Shown: positions 1 through 5,529 of the stretch, one piece after another | Position numbering within the stretch: the first letter of the stretch is position 1 | How the letters are laid out: every line of letters starts with the position of its first letter | NCBI GenBank assembly: GCA_007130555.1 | Contig: SLSH01000274.1 | Coordinates: forward strand, 1 to 5,614 | Length of the DNA: 5,614 nucleotides | Direction: 5' to 3' | Source: Bacteroidales bacterium | Lineage (GTDB): Bacteria > Bacteroidota > Bacteroidia > Bacteroidales > ML635J-15 | Program-made: the position numbers and the translations under genes | Notes under the pieces: generated by a model | Seen by the model: the letters and a program-made list of their open reading frames with translations, nothing else | What the model was told of the DNA's origin: nothing | The model's database searches: none

Positions 1-1269
1 CCTGTAAGTCCGAATGAGTACTTTCCTGTTGGTTCGGGTGTTGATACTGAAAAAATCAGATTAAAATACAGCAAATTTCCCGAAGAAGTTAAAGTAAACC
101 GCGAAATTCTTAAAAAAATTGATTCGTTATTACTTGACGGATTAGAAGAAAAAGCTTATCCCGGAGCAAGAGTAATGATTGCAAGAAACGGGGTTGTATT
201 TTACAATAAATCCATAGGATATCATACCGACAAAAAAGATAATCCCGTAAATGATTTTGCCATATACGATTTGGCGTCATTAACTAAAGTACTATCAACT
301 ACTGCAACAATTATGAGACTCTATGAACAGGATAAAATATTATTAGACGATAAAATATCGGAATATATACCGGGGCTTGATACAACCGACAAAAAAGACA
401 TAAATTTCAGAGATATTCTTACTCATCAGTCCGGTTTGATTTCATGGATTCCGTTTTATGCGGAAACGATTACCGATGACTCGATATTTAATGCGGTATA
501 TTCCTCGGTTCAGGATGATTTATTTAATATCAAAGTAGCGGAAAATATGTATATGCACCGGTCGTATTTGGATACTATTTATCACAGGATTTTTGATAGC
601 AGAATAATAAACAGAAAAAGATATTTGTATTCTGATGTAGGATTTTATATTTTAAAGGATATTATTGAAAACATAACCGATACCTGTTTTAATGATTATG
701 TTTATAATAATTTCTATAATTCATTGGGAGCAAATTCTTTACGATATAATCCTTTAAATTATTTTGAAAAAGACATAATTGTTCCGACAGAAATTGATAA
801 AATATTCCGCAAACAACTTTTGCACGGATATGTTCATGATTATGCGGCGGCAATGTTTGGCGGAATTGCCGGACATGCGGGATTATTCGGAAATGCAAAT
901 GATGTTTTAAAACTGATGCAAATGTTTTTAAATAACGGAGAATACGGAGAAGAGAGATATTTTTCCGAAGAAACCGTCCGATTGTTTACGGATTATTATG
1001 ATAGGAGTTTCAGCAGACGTTCTCTAGGTTTTGATAAACCCGAACCAAATAACAACGGTAATGGCATAGGAGGAAATTATGCCTCAAAATTATCATACGG
1101 ACATCTTGGTTTTACAGGGACTATGGTTTGGACAGATCCCGAATACGATTTTGTTTATGTTTTTCTTTCAAACAGAGTATATCCAAGTGCAAATAACAGA
1201 AAACTTAATTCAATGAGAATACGGGGGAATATACTGGATGTAATTTATGAAGCTATTGATGAATATTAA
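1..1269 (+). CDS. C-terminal part of a GH3 / beta-lactamase-fold serine hydrolase fusion (5' partial)
   Basis: The reading frame is open from the first base, so the gene starts outside the window and the internal Met at 175 is not the start; 422 residues are visible. Residues about 1-55 (PVSPNEYFPVGSG, then RLKYSKFPEE) match the linker that joins a glycoside hydrolase family 3 domain to a class C beta-lactamase-like domain in Bacteroidota fusions. From about residue 50 the serine-hydrolase domain shows SLTK (Ser93, Lys96, the SxxK nucleophile and base), YSD (Tyr210-Asp212, in place of YxN) and HLG in YGHLGFTG (His368-Gly370, in place of KTG), so the active site looks intact. Family knowledge suggests an exported enzyme acting on glycans and on peptide or ester bonds, plausibly peptidoglycan-related; the substrate is inference. 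The GH3 half cannot be seen. A plain penicillin-binding-protein-like esterase is the main alternative. Confidence 0.88.
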   Translation, partial: PVSPNEYFPVGSGVDTEKIRLKYSKFPEEVKVNREILKKIDSLLLDGLEEKAYPGARVMIARNGVVFYNKSIGYHTDKKDNPVNDFAIYDLASLTKVLSTTATIMRLYEQDKILLDDKISEYIPGLDTTDKKDINFRDILTHQSGLISWIPFYAETITDDSIFNAVYSSVQDDLFNIKVAENMYMHRSYLDTIYHRIFDSRIINRKRYLYSDVGFYILKDIIENITDTCFNDYVYNNFYNSLGANSLRYNPLNYFEKDIIVPTEIDKIFRKQLLHGYVHDYAAAMFGGIAGHAGLFGNANDVLKLMQMFLNNGEYGEERYFSEETVRLFTDYYDRSFSRRSLGFDKPEPNNNGNGIGGNYASKLSYGHLGFTGTMVWTDPEYDFVYVFLSNRVYPSANNRKLNSMRIRGNILDVIYEAIDEY

Positions 1270-1290
1270 ATTAATAAATATTTTGCGGGG

Positions 1291-1325
1291 CAATTAATTG
1301 ACTGATAATCAAATGATTTGATTAT
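1291..1325. repeat. Two adjacent inverted repeats in the 71-base spacer
   Basis: CAATTAATTG (1291-1300) is a perfect 10-base palindrome. Five bases on, ATAATCAAA (1305-1313) and TTTGATTAT (1317-1325) form a perfect 9-bp inverted repeat around TGA. The second lies 22 to 58 bases downstream of the hydrolase stop and ends 15 bases before the next ATG. It could be a weak AU-only terminator hairpin or a dimeric-regulator operator. There is no U-tract after it, so a terminator is not convincing. No clear TTG/TAnnTTTG promoter is seen in this spacer. Confidence 0.45.
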
Positions 1326-1340
1326 AAAATTTATAAACAA

Positions 1341-1907
1341 ATGAAAAAAGTATTAATAGTTTTTAGTTTTTGCATATTATTGGTATTTACCGTAAAATCT
1401 CAGTATTTAGAATTAGAAGACAAGCCGTCATTTTCGGAACGCATTTTTTACGGAGGAAATATCGGATTAAGTTTTGGTTATTATACTTTTATAAGTGTAA
1501 ATCCGATTATAGGTTACAGGATTACAAACCGTCTTTCTGCAGGAATCGGAGGAAATTATATTTATATGAGTTCAAAGGCAGACAATAACCCTTATTCAAT
1601 TTCTCTCTGGGGAGGAAATGCTTTTGCAAGTTATACGATAATTAAAGAACTTGAGGAGATAATACCTTTTATTTCATCAAAAAGTTCATTACTTTTATAT
1701 GGCGAATATAACATAATGAATGTAGAGAGTTATTATTCCGATTTGGGCAGAGATGAGAAATGGCAGGTAAATCCGTTGCTTGGGTTTGCTTTACAATCAG
1801 GATTTGGCGGACGTTCTTATGTTATTATTAAAGTTCTTTATAATTTTAATGAATATCTACATTCATTATATCCAAATCCTGTAATAAGGGTAAGTTTTCA
1901 AATATAG
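1341..1907 (+). CDS. Small secreted protein, probable outer-membrane beta-barrel
   Basis: The protein has 188 residues. The N-terminus is a clear Sec signal peptide: MKK, a hydrophobic stretch of about 13 residues, then VKS followed by Gln21, a common Bacteroidota cleavage context. The mature part alternates polar and hydrophobic/aromatic residues with Gly-rich turns, for example YGGNIGLSFGYYTF (37-50), NPIIGYRITNRLSAGIGGNY (54-73), WGGNAFASYTI (90-100), LLLYGEYNIM (117-126) and a final strand VIRVSFQI. This suggests roughly eight amphipathic strands of a small barrel resembling the uncharacterised 'outer membrane beta-barrel' proteins of this phylum. No OmpA peptidoglycan-binding domain or type IX sorting domain is present. 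The start at 1341 is fixed by the signal peptide; upstream is AT-rich with no Shine-Dalgarno, normal for the phylum. It is probably not co-transcribed with the hydrolase because the gap is 71 bases with inverted repeats. Specific function unknown. Confidence 0.82.
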   Translation: MKKVLIVFSFCILLVFTVKSQYLELEDKPSFSERIFYGGNIGLSFGYYTFISVNPIIGYRITNRLSAGIGGNYIYMSSKADNNPYSISLWGGNAFASYTIIKELEEIIPFISSKSSLLLYGEYNIMNVESYYSDLGRDEKWQVNPLLGFALQSGFGGRSYVIIKVLYNFNEYLHSLYPNPVIRVSFQI

Positions 1908-1926
1908 AAAAAAAACATTTAATTAA

Positions 1927-1957
1927 TTTGTATTTCAATTTATTAGCCTTAGTTTTA
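1927..1957 (+). promoter_or_regulatory. Candidate promoter of the FKBP operon
   Basis: TTTG (1927-1930) is followed after 19 bases by TAGTTTTA (1950-1957), which matches five of six fixed positions of the Bacteroidota -7 element TAnnTTTG; the last G is replaced by A. The spacing fits the known TTG-N17-23-TAnnTTTG pattern. It would start transcription around 1963-1966, leaving a short AT-rich leader before the ATG at 1994. Confidence 0.5.
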
Positions 1958-1993
1958 CATTTTATTAATTATTAATAATTAAAATGATTTAAT

Positions 1994-2443
1994 ATGAAGA
2001 TTGAAAAAGGAAAAATTGTAAATTTAACTTACGACTTACATTTAAATGGTTTTGAGGGGGAATTGGTTGAATCAACAAAGCCTGAAAATCCTCTGGTTTT
2101 TGTTTACGGAGATGGAAATATGCTTGAAAGTTTTGAAAGTAAAATTAAAGATTTGAGTAAAGGGGATAATTTTAAATTTTCTTTAAGTAAAGACGAAGCA
2201 TACGGAGATGAAATCGAAGATGCAATAGCAGAATTTCCCAAGGATGTTTTTTTACAGGAAGAAATGACAGAACTTCCGAAAGTGGGAGAACATGTTCCTA
2301 TGCAGGATGCCGAGGGCAACAGGTTTGACGGTATTGTAACAGAGATTAAAGATTCCTCTGTAGTAGTTGATTTTAATCATCCGCTGGCAGGAGAAGATTT
2401 GTATTTTACCGGAAAAATTATTGATGTTAAAGATTCTAAATAA
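1994..2443 (+). CDS. slyD: FKBP-type peptidyl-prolyl cis-trans isomerase, SlyD-like
   Basis: The protein has 149 residues and no signal peptide, so it is cytoplasmic. SlyD-type isomerases are FKBP folds interrupted by an insert-in-flap chaperone domain; they catalyse prolyl cis-trans isomerisation and hold unfolded chains. Here the first FKBP half is residues 1-71, starting KIEKGKIVNLTYDL and ending at the conserved DEAYG (67-71). The insert spans about 72-125, containing FPKDVF (81-86) and a GxxVPMQD-like strand. The chain returns to FKBP with the family signature NHPLAG (128-133) and the closing strand to residue 145. The usual GxLIxGxE segment reads GNMLESFE (41-48), a mild departure. The His/Cys-rich metal-binding tail of E. 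coli SlyD is absent, so a role in nickel delivery is unlikely. It has its own candidate promoter and is followed after 31 bases by the next gene on the same strand, suggesting an operon. The symbol is given at family level. Confidence 0.92.
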   Translation: MKIEKGKIVNLTYDLHLNGFEGELVESTKPENPLVFVYGDGNMLESFESKIKDLSKGDNFKFSLSKDEAYGDEIEDAIAEFPKDVFLQEEMTELPKVGEHVPMQDAEGNRFDGIVTEIKDSSVVVDFNHPLAGEDLYFTGKIIDVKDSK

Positions 2444-2474
2444 TTCATTTGTTTAATATAACGGAAAAACTCAA

Positions 2475-3215
2475 ATGAATACAAACATGAGAGATCAGGA
2501 AAGAATGATGAAAAAAATGCGGGAATTGGCATTAAATAATCCTGAAAGAATTTCTATAGTAGAAACCAGTGTTGACCCTAATATTCAAATAGATTTTTTT
2601 GAAGCATTACAAAAACTTGATAATAAACTTGATAAAGACCACAATGTCGAAAATTATCAAAAAGAACTTTTTAATCCCGAAACACAAATCGAAAGAAAGA
2701 AAGAACTTTTGGCGATTTTAGTGGGCTTGGGGGAAGTCAAAAGTTTTAGAATAATTGAAAAATATCTAAAAAAAGCCGAAAAAGAACTAAAGACTTGGAC
2801 ATTTTTAGCATACCAGCAAGCCAGATTATTTTTAGAATCCAAACTTCTCGAAGAATCAAAAATTTATATTGCTTCGGGGTTGGGAGGTAAAGAACACAGA
2901 TTAAGATATTCTTTCGGGATATATACCGCCAAACAAAAGTCTTTTGATGGTTATCAAAAAAAAACAATAAAAGGAGAGCTTGAATATTTTTTCAAAAAAG
3001 AAGACTGTATGTTGGAAGAGATTAAATTTTCCGAAAATTATGCGGTTGCTACATGTCTTGTTCCGGTTTTTCTGGATTTGGTTGATTTATTACATCAAAT
3101 TTTTAACGAAATCAATCAATACGGGAATTTTATTCATCCTAATATATTTATAACTAACGAAAAAAGAATTGATATTGAAGAATTTAAAAAATTACCTGAA
3201 TCGAAAAATAAGTAG
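2475..3215 (+). CDS. Uncharacterised helical protein, no recognised domain
   Basis: The protein has 246 residues, is soluble and charged, and has no signal peptide or membrane segment. I do not recognise a named family. Predicted organisation: a charged N-terminal helix (5-20, RDQERMMKKMRELALNN), a long polar linker, a helical-pair region about 71-130 (ERKKELLAILVGLGEVKSFR, then a Lys/Glu-rich helix, then TFLAYQQARLFLESKLL) that resembles a short HEAT- or TPR-like solenoid, a conserved-looking turn SGLGGKEHRLRY (134-145), and a hydrophobic C-terminal helix about 193-214 (CLVPVFLDLVDLLHQIFNEI) before a polar end. The start at 2475 is chosen as the longest; Met5 (2487) is a possible alternative. 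It follows the FKBP by 31 bases with no intervening terminator, so it is probably co-transcribed and may be a folding-related partner or client; that is inference only. It ends in tandem stops TAG TGA. Confidence 0.8.
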   Translation: MNTNMRDQERMMKKMRELALNNPERISIVETSVDPNIQIDFFEALQKLDNKLDKDHNVENYQKELFNPETQIERKKELLAILVGLGEVKSFRIIEKYLKKAEKELKTWTFLAYQQARLFLESKLLEESKIYIASGLGGKEHRLRYSFGIYTAKQKSFDGYQKKTIKGELEYFFKKEDCMLEEIKFSENYAVATCLVPVFLDLVDLLHQIFNEINQYGNFIHPNIFITNEKRIDIEEFKKLPESKNK

Positions 3216-3220
3216 TGAGT

Positions 3221-4624
3221 TTATATTCCTTCCAGTTCGTTAAGAATTTCCTCTATTTTTCCTGATGGTCTTTCGGCATTTGCACTTATTATTTTACCAT
3301 CTTTATCTAAAAGAATAAAACGCGGAATCCCTGTAATCATAAAATGCTGAACAAGCTCGTTATTCCAACCGCCGGCATATAACTGAACTCCTCCTAAATT
3401 TTCTCTATTAATAAAATTTTCCCAGTCTGATTTTCTTTCGTCAACAGATATGCCTATTATTTCGATGTTTTTATTTTTAAAATTTTCTTTAAGCCTTTTC
3501 AGATGTGGCATTTCGATTCTGCACGGTCCGCACCATGTTGCCCATACATCAATGTAAACGTATTTTCCTTTGAAATCGTTAAGTTTATAAATATTTCCGT
3601 TTATATCAGGAAACGAAAAATCTACCGATGGTTGTCCTTCGGATAATCTGTTCCAGATATTAAAAGAATCCTCAATTATTTTCAGTTTATTTTTATCGGT
3701 ATTAAGATTTTTATATCTTTCAAAATAATCATGCATATCATTAACACCATAATTACTTGTAAGTTCATCAAGAAAAACAAAATATAATTCTTCGAGAATT
3801 AAATCATTGTTAAATTCTTCTTCAATAATTTCAAATAAAGCAGATGCATATTCGGCAACTGTCGCAATTTTCGTTTCTTCCTCCGAAACTTTTTTAACAA
3901 ACTTATAATTAACATATTGGGGCAAAAAATTTCTGTATTCCCATATCATTATTAAATCGGGATTATTTAATTCGATATTTGCTGTATGCTCGTTGATAAG
4001 ATAGTTTAAATCTTCGTGTGCTTCTTCTTTTATATTGTTATGATACTGCAGTAATAGAGATAAAGACATATATTTTAATCTGTACTCTTCGAATTCAATA
4101 AATTTTTCATATTTTGATAAATACGATTCATTAAATCTCATTAAATCAGAGTTTAATTCATCATTAAATTTATTGAAAGAATTTTCGAAAACTTCCGGCT
4201 CGGAAGCGTATAGAAATTCGGCACTATTAAAAGCTGTATTATTGATTGTAATATTTTGTTTATTAAGATATTCGTTAATTTTAATCAAATCACCCTGAAA
4301 TTTTACTGAATTATTAAAATCATTAAAATCCGCGGTAAAATCTATTTTAGTTCCTTTGATTAAATATAGTACAAGATTATTAAAATTACTTGATAAATAT
4401 ATGTATGCAGGTTTTTCGAGATCTACTGTAATAGTAAAAAAGCCTTCATCATTTATTTGCACTGTGTCGGAAACGCTATTATATGCAACAACAATTTTTT
4501 CATTTCTATGATTGGCAATTTCTCCGCTTATCCTTGTAATATCTTTTTCTTCGTCAATAAATTTACATCCCGAGAATATACTTACAACTAAAATAACAAT
4601 CAGTACTTTTTTCATAAATTTCAT
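3221..4624 (-). CDS. Thioredoxin-fold lipoprotein: DUF4369-like N-terminus plus TlpA-type disulfide reductase domain
   Basis: The protein has 467 residues. The signal sequence is lipoprotein type: hydrophobic residues 6-17, then FSG before Cys20 (lipobox); acidic residues soon after (KFIDEEKD) might act as a surface-export signal, which is uncertain. Residues about 29-110 form a beta-rich domain (ISGEIAN, VQINDEGFFTITV, YLIKGTKIDFT) typical of DUF4369. A long, poorly conserved helical middle runs to about 325. The C-terminal thioredoxin-like domain (about 330-467) has PDINGNIYKLNDFKGKYV, WATWCGPC with the redox pair Cys365/Cys368, ISVDE, and the cis-proline loop TGIPRF (Pro434). All catalytic features are intact, so it should act as a membrane-anchored thiol-disulfide oxidoreductase outside the cytoplasm. 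Partner and substrate are unknown; Bacteroidota carry many such paralogues. The start could also be Met4 (4615). No good promoter match was found upstream, although a terminator-like hairpin separates it from the DUF5684 gene. Confidence 0.9.
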   Translation of the reverse strand: MKFMKKVLIVILVVSIFSGCKFIDEEKDITRISGEIANHRNEKIVVAYNSVSDTVQINDEGFFTITVDLEKPAYIYLSSNFNNLVLYLIKGTKIDFTADFNDFNNSVKFQGDLIKINEYLNKQNITINNTAFNSAEFLYASEPEVFENSFNKFNDELNSDLMRFNESYLSKYEKFIEFEEYRLKYMSLSLLLQYHNNIKEEAHEDLNYLINEHTANIELNNPDLIMIWEYRNFLPQYVNYKFVKKVSEEETKIATVAEYASALFEIIEEEFNNDLILEELYFVFLDELTSNYGVNDMHDYFERYKNLNTDKNKLKIIEDSFNIWNRLSEGQPSVDFSFPDINGNIYKLNDFKGKYVYIDVWATWCGPCRIEMPHLKRLKENFKNKNIEIIGISVDERKSDWENFINRENLGGVQLYAGGWNNELVQHFMITGIPRFILLDKDGKIISANAERPSGKIEEILNELEGI

Positions 4625-4684
4625 TTTTTTGTTAAAATTTTAATTATTTATTATAATAAGAAATCGAAAACTGTATTTATTAAA

Positions 4685-4707
4685 ATAAACCTTTCTAAAA
4701 AGTTTAT
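4685..4707 (-). terminator. Candidate terminator hairpin behind the DUF5684 gene
   Basis: On the minus strand ATAAACTTTT and AAAGGTTTAT pair over 10 bp around a TAG loop, then TTTAATAAAT follows. One pair is G-U in minus-strand RNA but would be a C-A mismatch in plus-strand RNA, which supports minus-strand use. It lies 70 bases after the DUF5684 stop and 61 bases before the lipoprotein start codon, so the two genes are probably separate units. The AU-only stem and short U-run make it weaker than a classical terminator. Confidence 0.5.
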
Positions 4708-4776
4708 ATTTTCTGCGTTTTAGACTTCAAAACAGGTATTTTCGGCAGATAAAGAAAGCATGATAATCATAAGAAT

Positions 4777-5214
4777 TTAGACATCCTTATTTACTTCTTT
4801 ATTTTCAGTTTCTACTTCTGTTTTTATTTCTGTTTCTGTTGTTGTTGTTGTTGTTGTTGTTGTTGCTGCTGCTGCTTTGGCTCCTGCCTGGCCTAAATAT
4901 TTTGCATCTCCGAGTCCCAATATTGGTATAAAAATGAATGACAGGAAAATAATTCCAACAGTAAATCCTTCGTTTTTACCAAAACTTTTAGACAGCATGT
5001 TTATTGTCCAAATAAAAAAAACAATATTCACTCCGGGAATTAAGAAGAGTATTATCCACCACAAAGGTTTCCCGACTATTTCCAGTAAAACAATGATGTT
5101 ATAAATCGGGATAATAATTGCCCATCCCGGTTTTCCTGCTTTAGTGAATATTTTCCAATAGGAAACAAACATTAAAACAAAAATTGCTAACCATAAAACA
5201 AAATAAATTCCCAT
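4777..5214 (-). CDS. DUF5684-type small integral membrane protein with Thr/Glu-rich tail
   Basis: The protein has 145 residues and about four membrane segments: residues 3-23, 31-48, 52-74 and 84-101. The sequence KAGKPGWAIIIPIYN (25-39), followed by EIVGKPLWW (45-53), IPGVNIV (59-65), SFGK (77-80) and FIFIPILGLGDAKYLG (93-108), matches the conserved pattern of DUF5684 membrane proteins, which have no established biochemical function. After the last helix comes an unusual cytoplasmic or periplasmic tail of four Ala, nine Thr, then alternating Thr/Glu/Lys to the C-terminus; it is encoded by a trinucleotide microsatellite and is not part of the conserved domain. The start at 5214 gives the membrane helix directly. 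A promoter match and a structured leader of about 130 bases lie upstream, suggesting separate transcription with possible post-transcriptional control. Confidence 0.85.
   Translation of the reverse strand: MGIYFVLWLAIFVLMFVSYWKIFTKAGKPGWAIIIPIYNIIVLLEIVGKPLWWIILFLIPGVNIVFFIWTINMLSKSFGKNEGFTVGIIFLSFIFIPILGLGDAKYLGQAGAKAAAATTTTTTTTTETEIKTEVETENKEVNKDV
4837..4875 (-). repeat. Coding microsatellite (GCA)4(ACA)9
   Basis: Thirteen uninterrupted trinucleotide units on the minus strand encode Ala114-117 and Thr118-126 of the DUF5684 protein. All nine Thr codons are identical (ACA) and all four Ala codons are GCA, which points to expansion by replication slippage rather than selection on the amino acids. 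Unit gain or loss stays in frame and would change tail length only. Confidence 0.95.
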
Positions 5215-5262
5215 AATAATAAATTTTAATTACTCCTACTCTTAAGGCTTTTCGGTTCCGCC

Positions 5263-5315
5263 CCCGTAAGCTGCACGGGACAGCCTGTTTTTTTTATAGT
5301 GAAACAGGGTTCACT
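5263..5315 (-). promoter_or_regulatory. Structured GC-rich leader of the DUF5684 gene
   Basis: In minus-strand RNA the leader can fold AGTGAA/TTCACT (5315-5310 with 5303-5298, six-base loop) or, instead, CCTGTTT/AAACAGG (5308-5302 with 5290-5284); these share bases and exclude each other. Next is CCCGT/ACGGG (5279-5275 with 5267-5263), which competes with AGGCTG/CAGCTT (5286-5281 with 5273-5268). The CG-rich patch stands out from very AT-rich flanks. No known riboswitch class was recognised. AGGAG at 5238-5234 lies too far (about 20 bases) upstream of the ATG to be a normal Shine-Dalgarno. Confidence 0.4.
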
Positions 5316-5351
5316 TCATTTCCGATATTTTATTTATAATCATAAAACAAT

Positions 5352-5380
5352 CAAAAATAAGAAAATTATTTATAACCAAA
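5352..5380 (-). promoter_or_regulatory. Candidate promoter of the DUF5684 gene
   Basis: On the minus strand TTTG (5380-5377) is followed after 17 bases by TATTTTTG (5359-5352), an exact match to the Bacteroidota -7 element TAnnTTTG, with spacing inside the usual TTG-N17-23 range. Transcription would begin near 5345, giving a leader of about 130 bases before the ATG at 5214. Confidence 0.6.
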
Positions 5381-5400
5381 AAAAACTATTGATTTTTTCT

Positions 5401-5434
5401 TAGTACATAACAAAACTTCCTGTTTTGTGCACTA
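5401..5434 (-). repeat. Long imperfect hairpin upstream of the DUF5684 promoter
   Basis: Read on the minus strand, TAGTGCA and CAAAAC pair with GTTTTG and TGTACTA around an AGGAA loop, with a three-base bulge (5408-5410): 13 pairs over 34 bases. One pair is G-T on the minus strand and C-A on the plus, so minus-strand RNA folds better. It could end a minus-strand transcript coming from the right; no U-tract follows directly. Confidence 0.5.
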
Positions 5435-5442
5435 GGACACCC

Positions 5443-5512
5443 AATTCTGAATTAAATTTATATCTTTCTTATTATAAGAAGCTTATACACTAATTAGTGT
5501 CTGTCAATACAG
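5443..5512. repeat. Run of consecutive palindromes in non-coding DNA
   Basis: Within 70 bases are AATTC/GAATT (5443-5453), TTCTTA/TAAGAA (5466-5480), TATAAG/CTTATA (5473-5487), the perfect 14-base palindrome ACACTAATTAGTGT (5487-5500) and CTGT/ACAG (5501-5512). The direct repeat AGTGTCT occurs at 5496-5502 and 5515-5521. No gene is convincing here. Short AT-rich palindromes are partly expected by chance; the 14-base one and the tight succession are less so. Confidence 0.5.
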
Positions 5513-5529
5513 TCAGTGTCTAGTTCATA

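Noticed and set aside
689..898. Minus-strand open frame of 69 codons inside the hydrolase gene
   Set aside because: It lies wholly antisense to the motif-bearing serine-hydrolase domain and shows no family signature; it is a shadow frame.
1370..1588. 72-codon plus frame overlapping the barrel gene in another phase
   Set aside because: Arg/Tyr/Lys-rich shadow of the signal-peptide-bearing frame, with no start context of its own.
2104..2319. Minus-strand open frame of 71 codons inside the FKBP gene
   Set aside because: Ser/Leu-rich composition typical of an antisense shadow; the plus strand encodes a clear FKBP.
2657..2967. Two overlapping minus-strand frames inside the helical-protein gene
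   Set aside because: Both are antisense to a longer, better-behaved frame and have no recognisable domain.
4632..4659. TTAAAATTTTAA and TTATTATAATAA palindromes upstream of the lipoprotein gene
   Set aside because: Pure A/T palindromes of this length are expected by chance in such AT-rich DNA.
4837..4875. On/off phase variation by the microsatellite
   Set aside because: The unit is three bases, so slippage keeps the frame; it can change tail length but not switch the gene off.
4877..5104. Plus-strand open frame of 75 codons opposite the DUF5684 gene
   Set aside because: The minus strand carries the conserved membrane-protein pattern; the plus frame is its shadow.
5243..5295. tRNA, SRP RNA or known riboswitch in the GC-rich island
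   Set aside because: No cloverleaf, SRP GGAA/GCAG tetraloop-helix pattern, or conserved riboswitch core could be drawn.
5311..5343. Ten-residue upstream ORF MIINKISEMK on the minus strand in the DUF5684 leader
   Set aside because: Its ATG lies within a couple of bases of the predicted transcript start, no ribosome-binding site is possible, and it has no telltale codon run for attenuation.
4730..5425. Heptamer AAACAGG / CCTGTTT occurring four times around the DUF5684 gene
   Set aside because: It also occurs at 683-689 in the hydrolase gene, spacing and orientation are irregular, and two copies are simply the arms of one hairpin.
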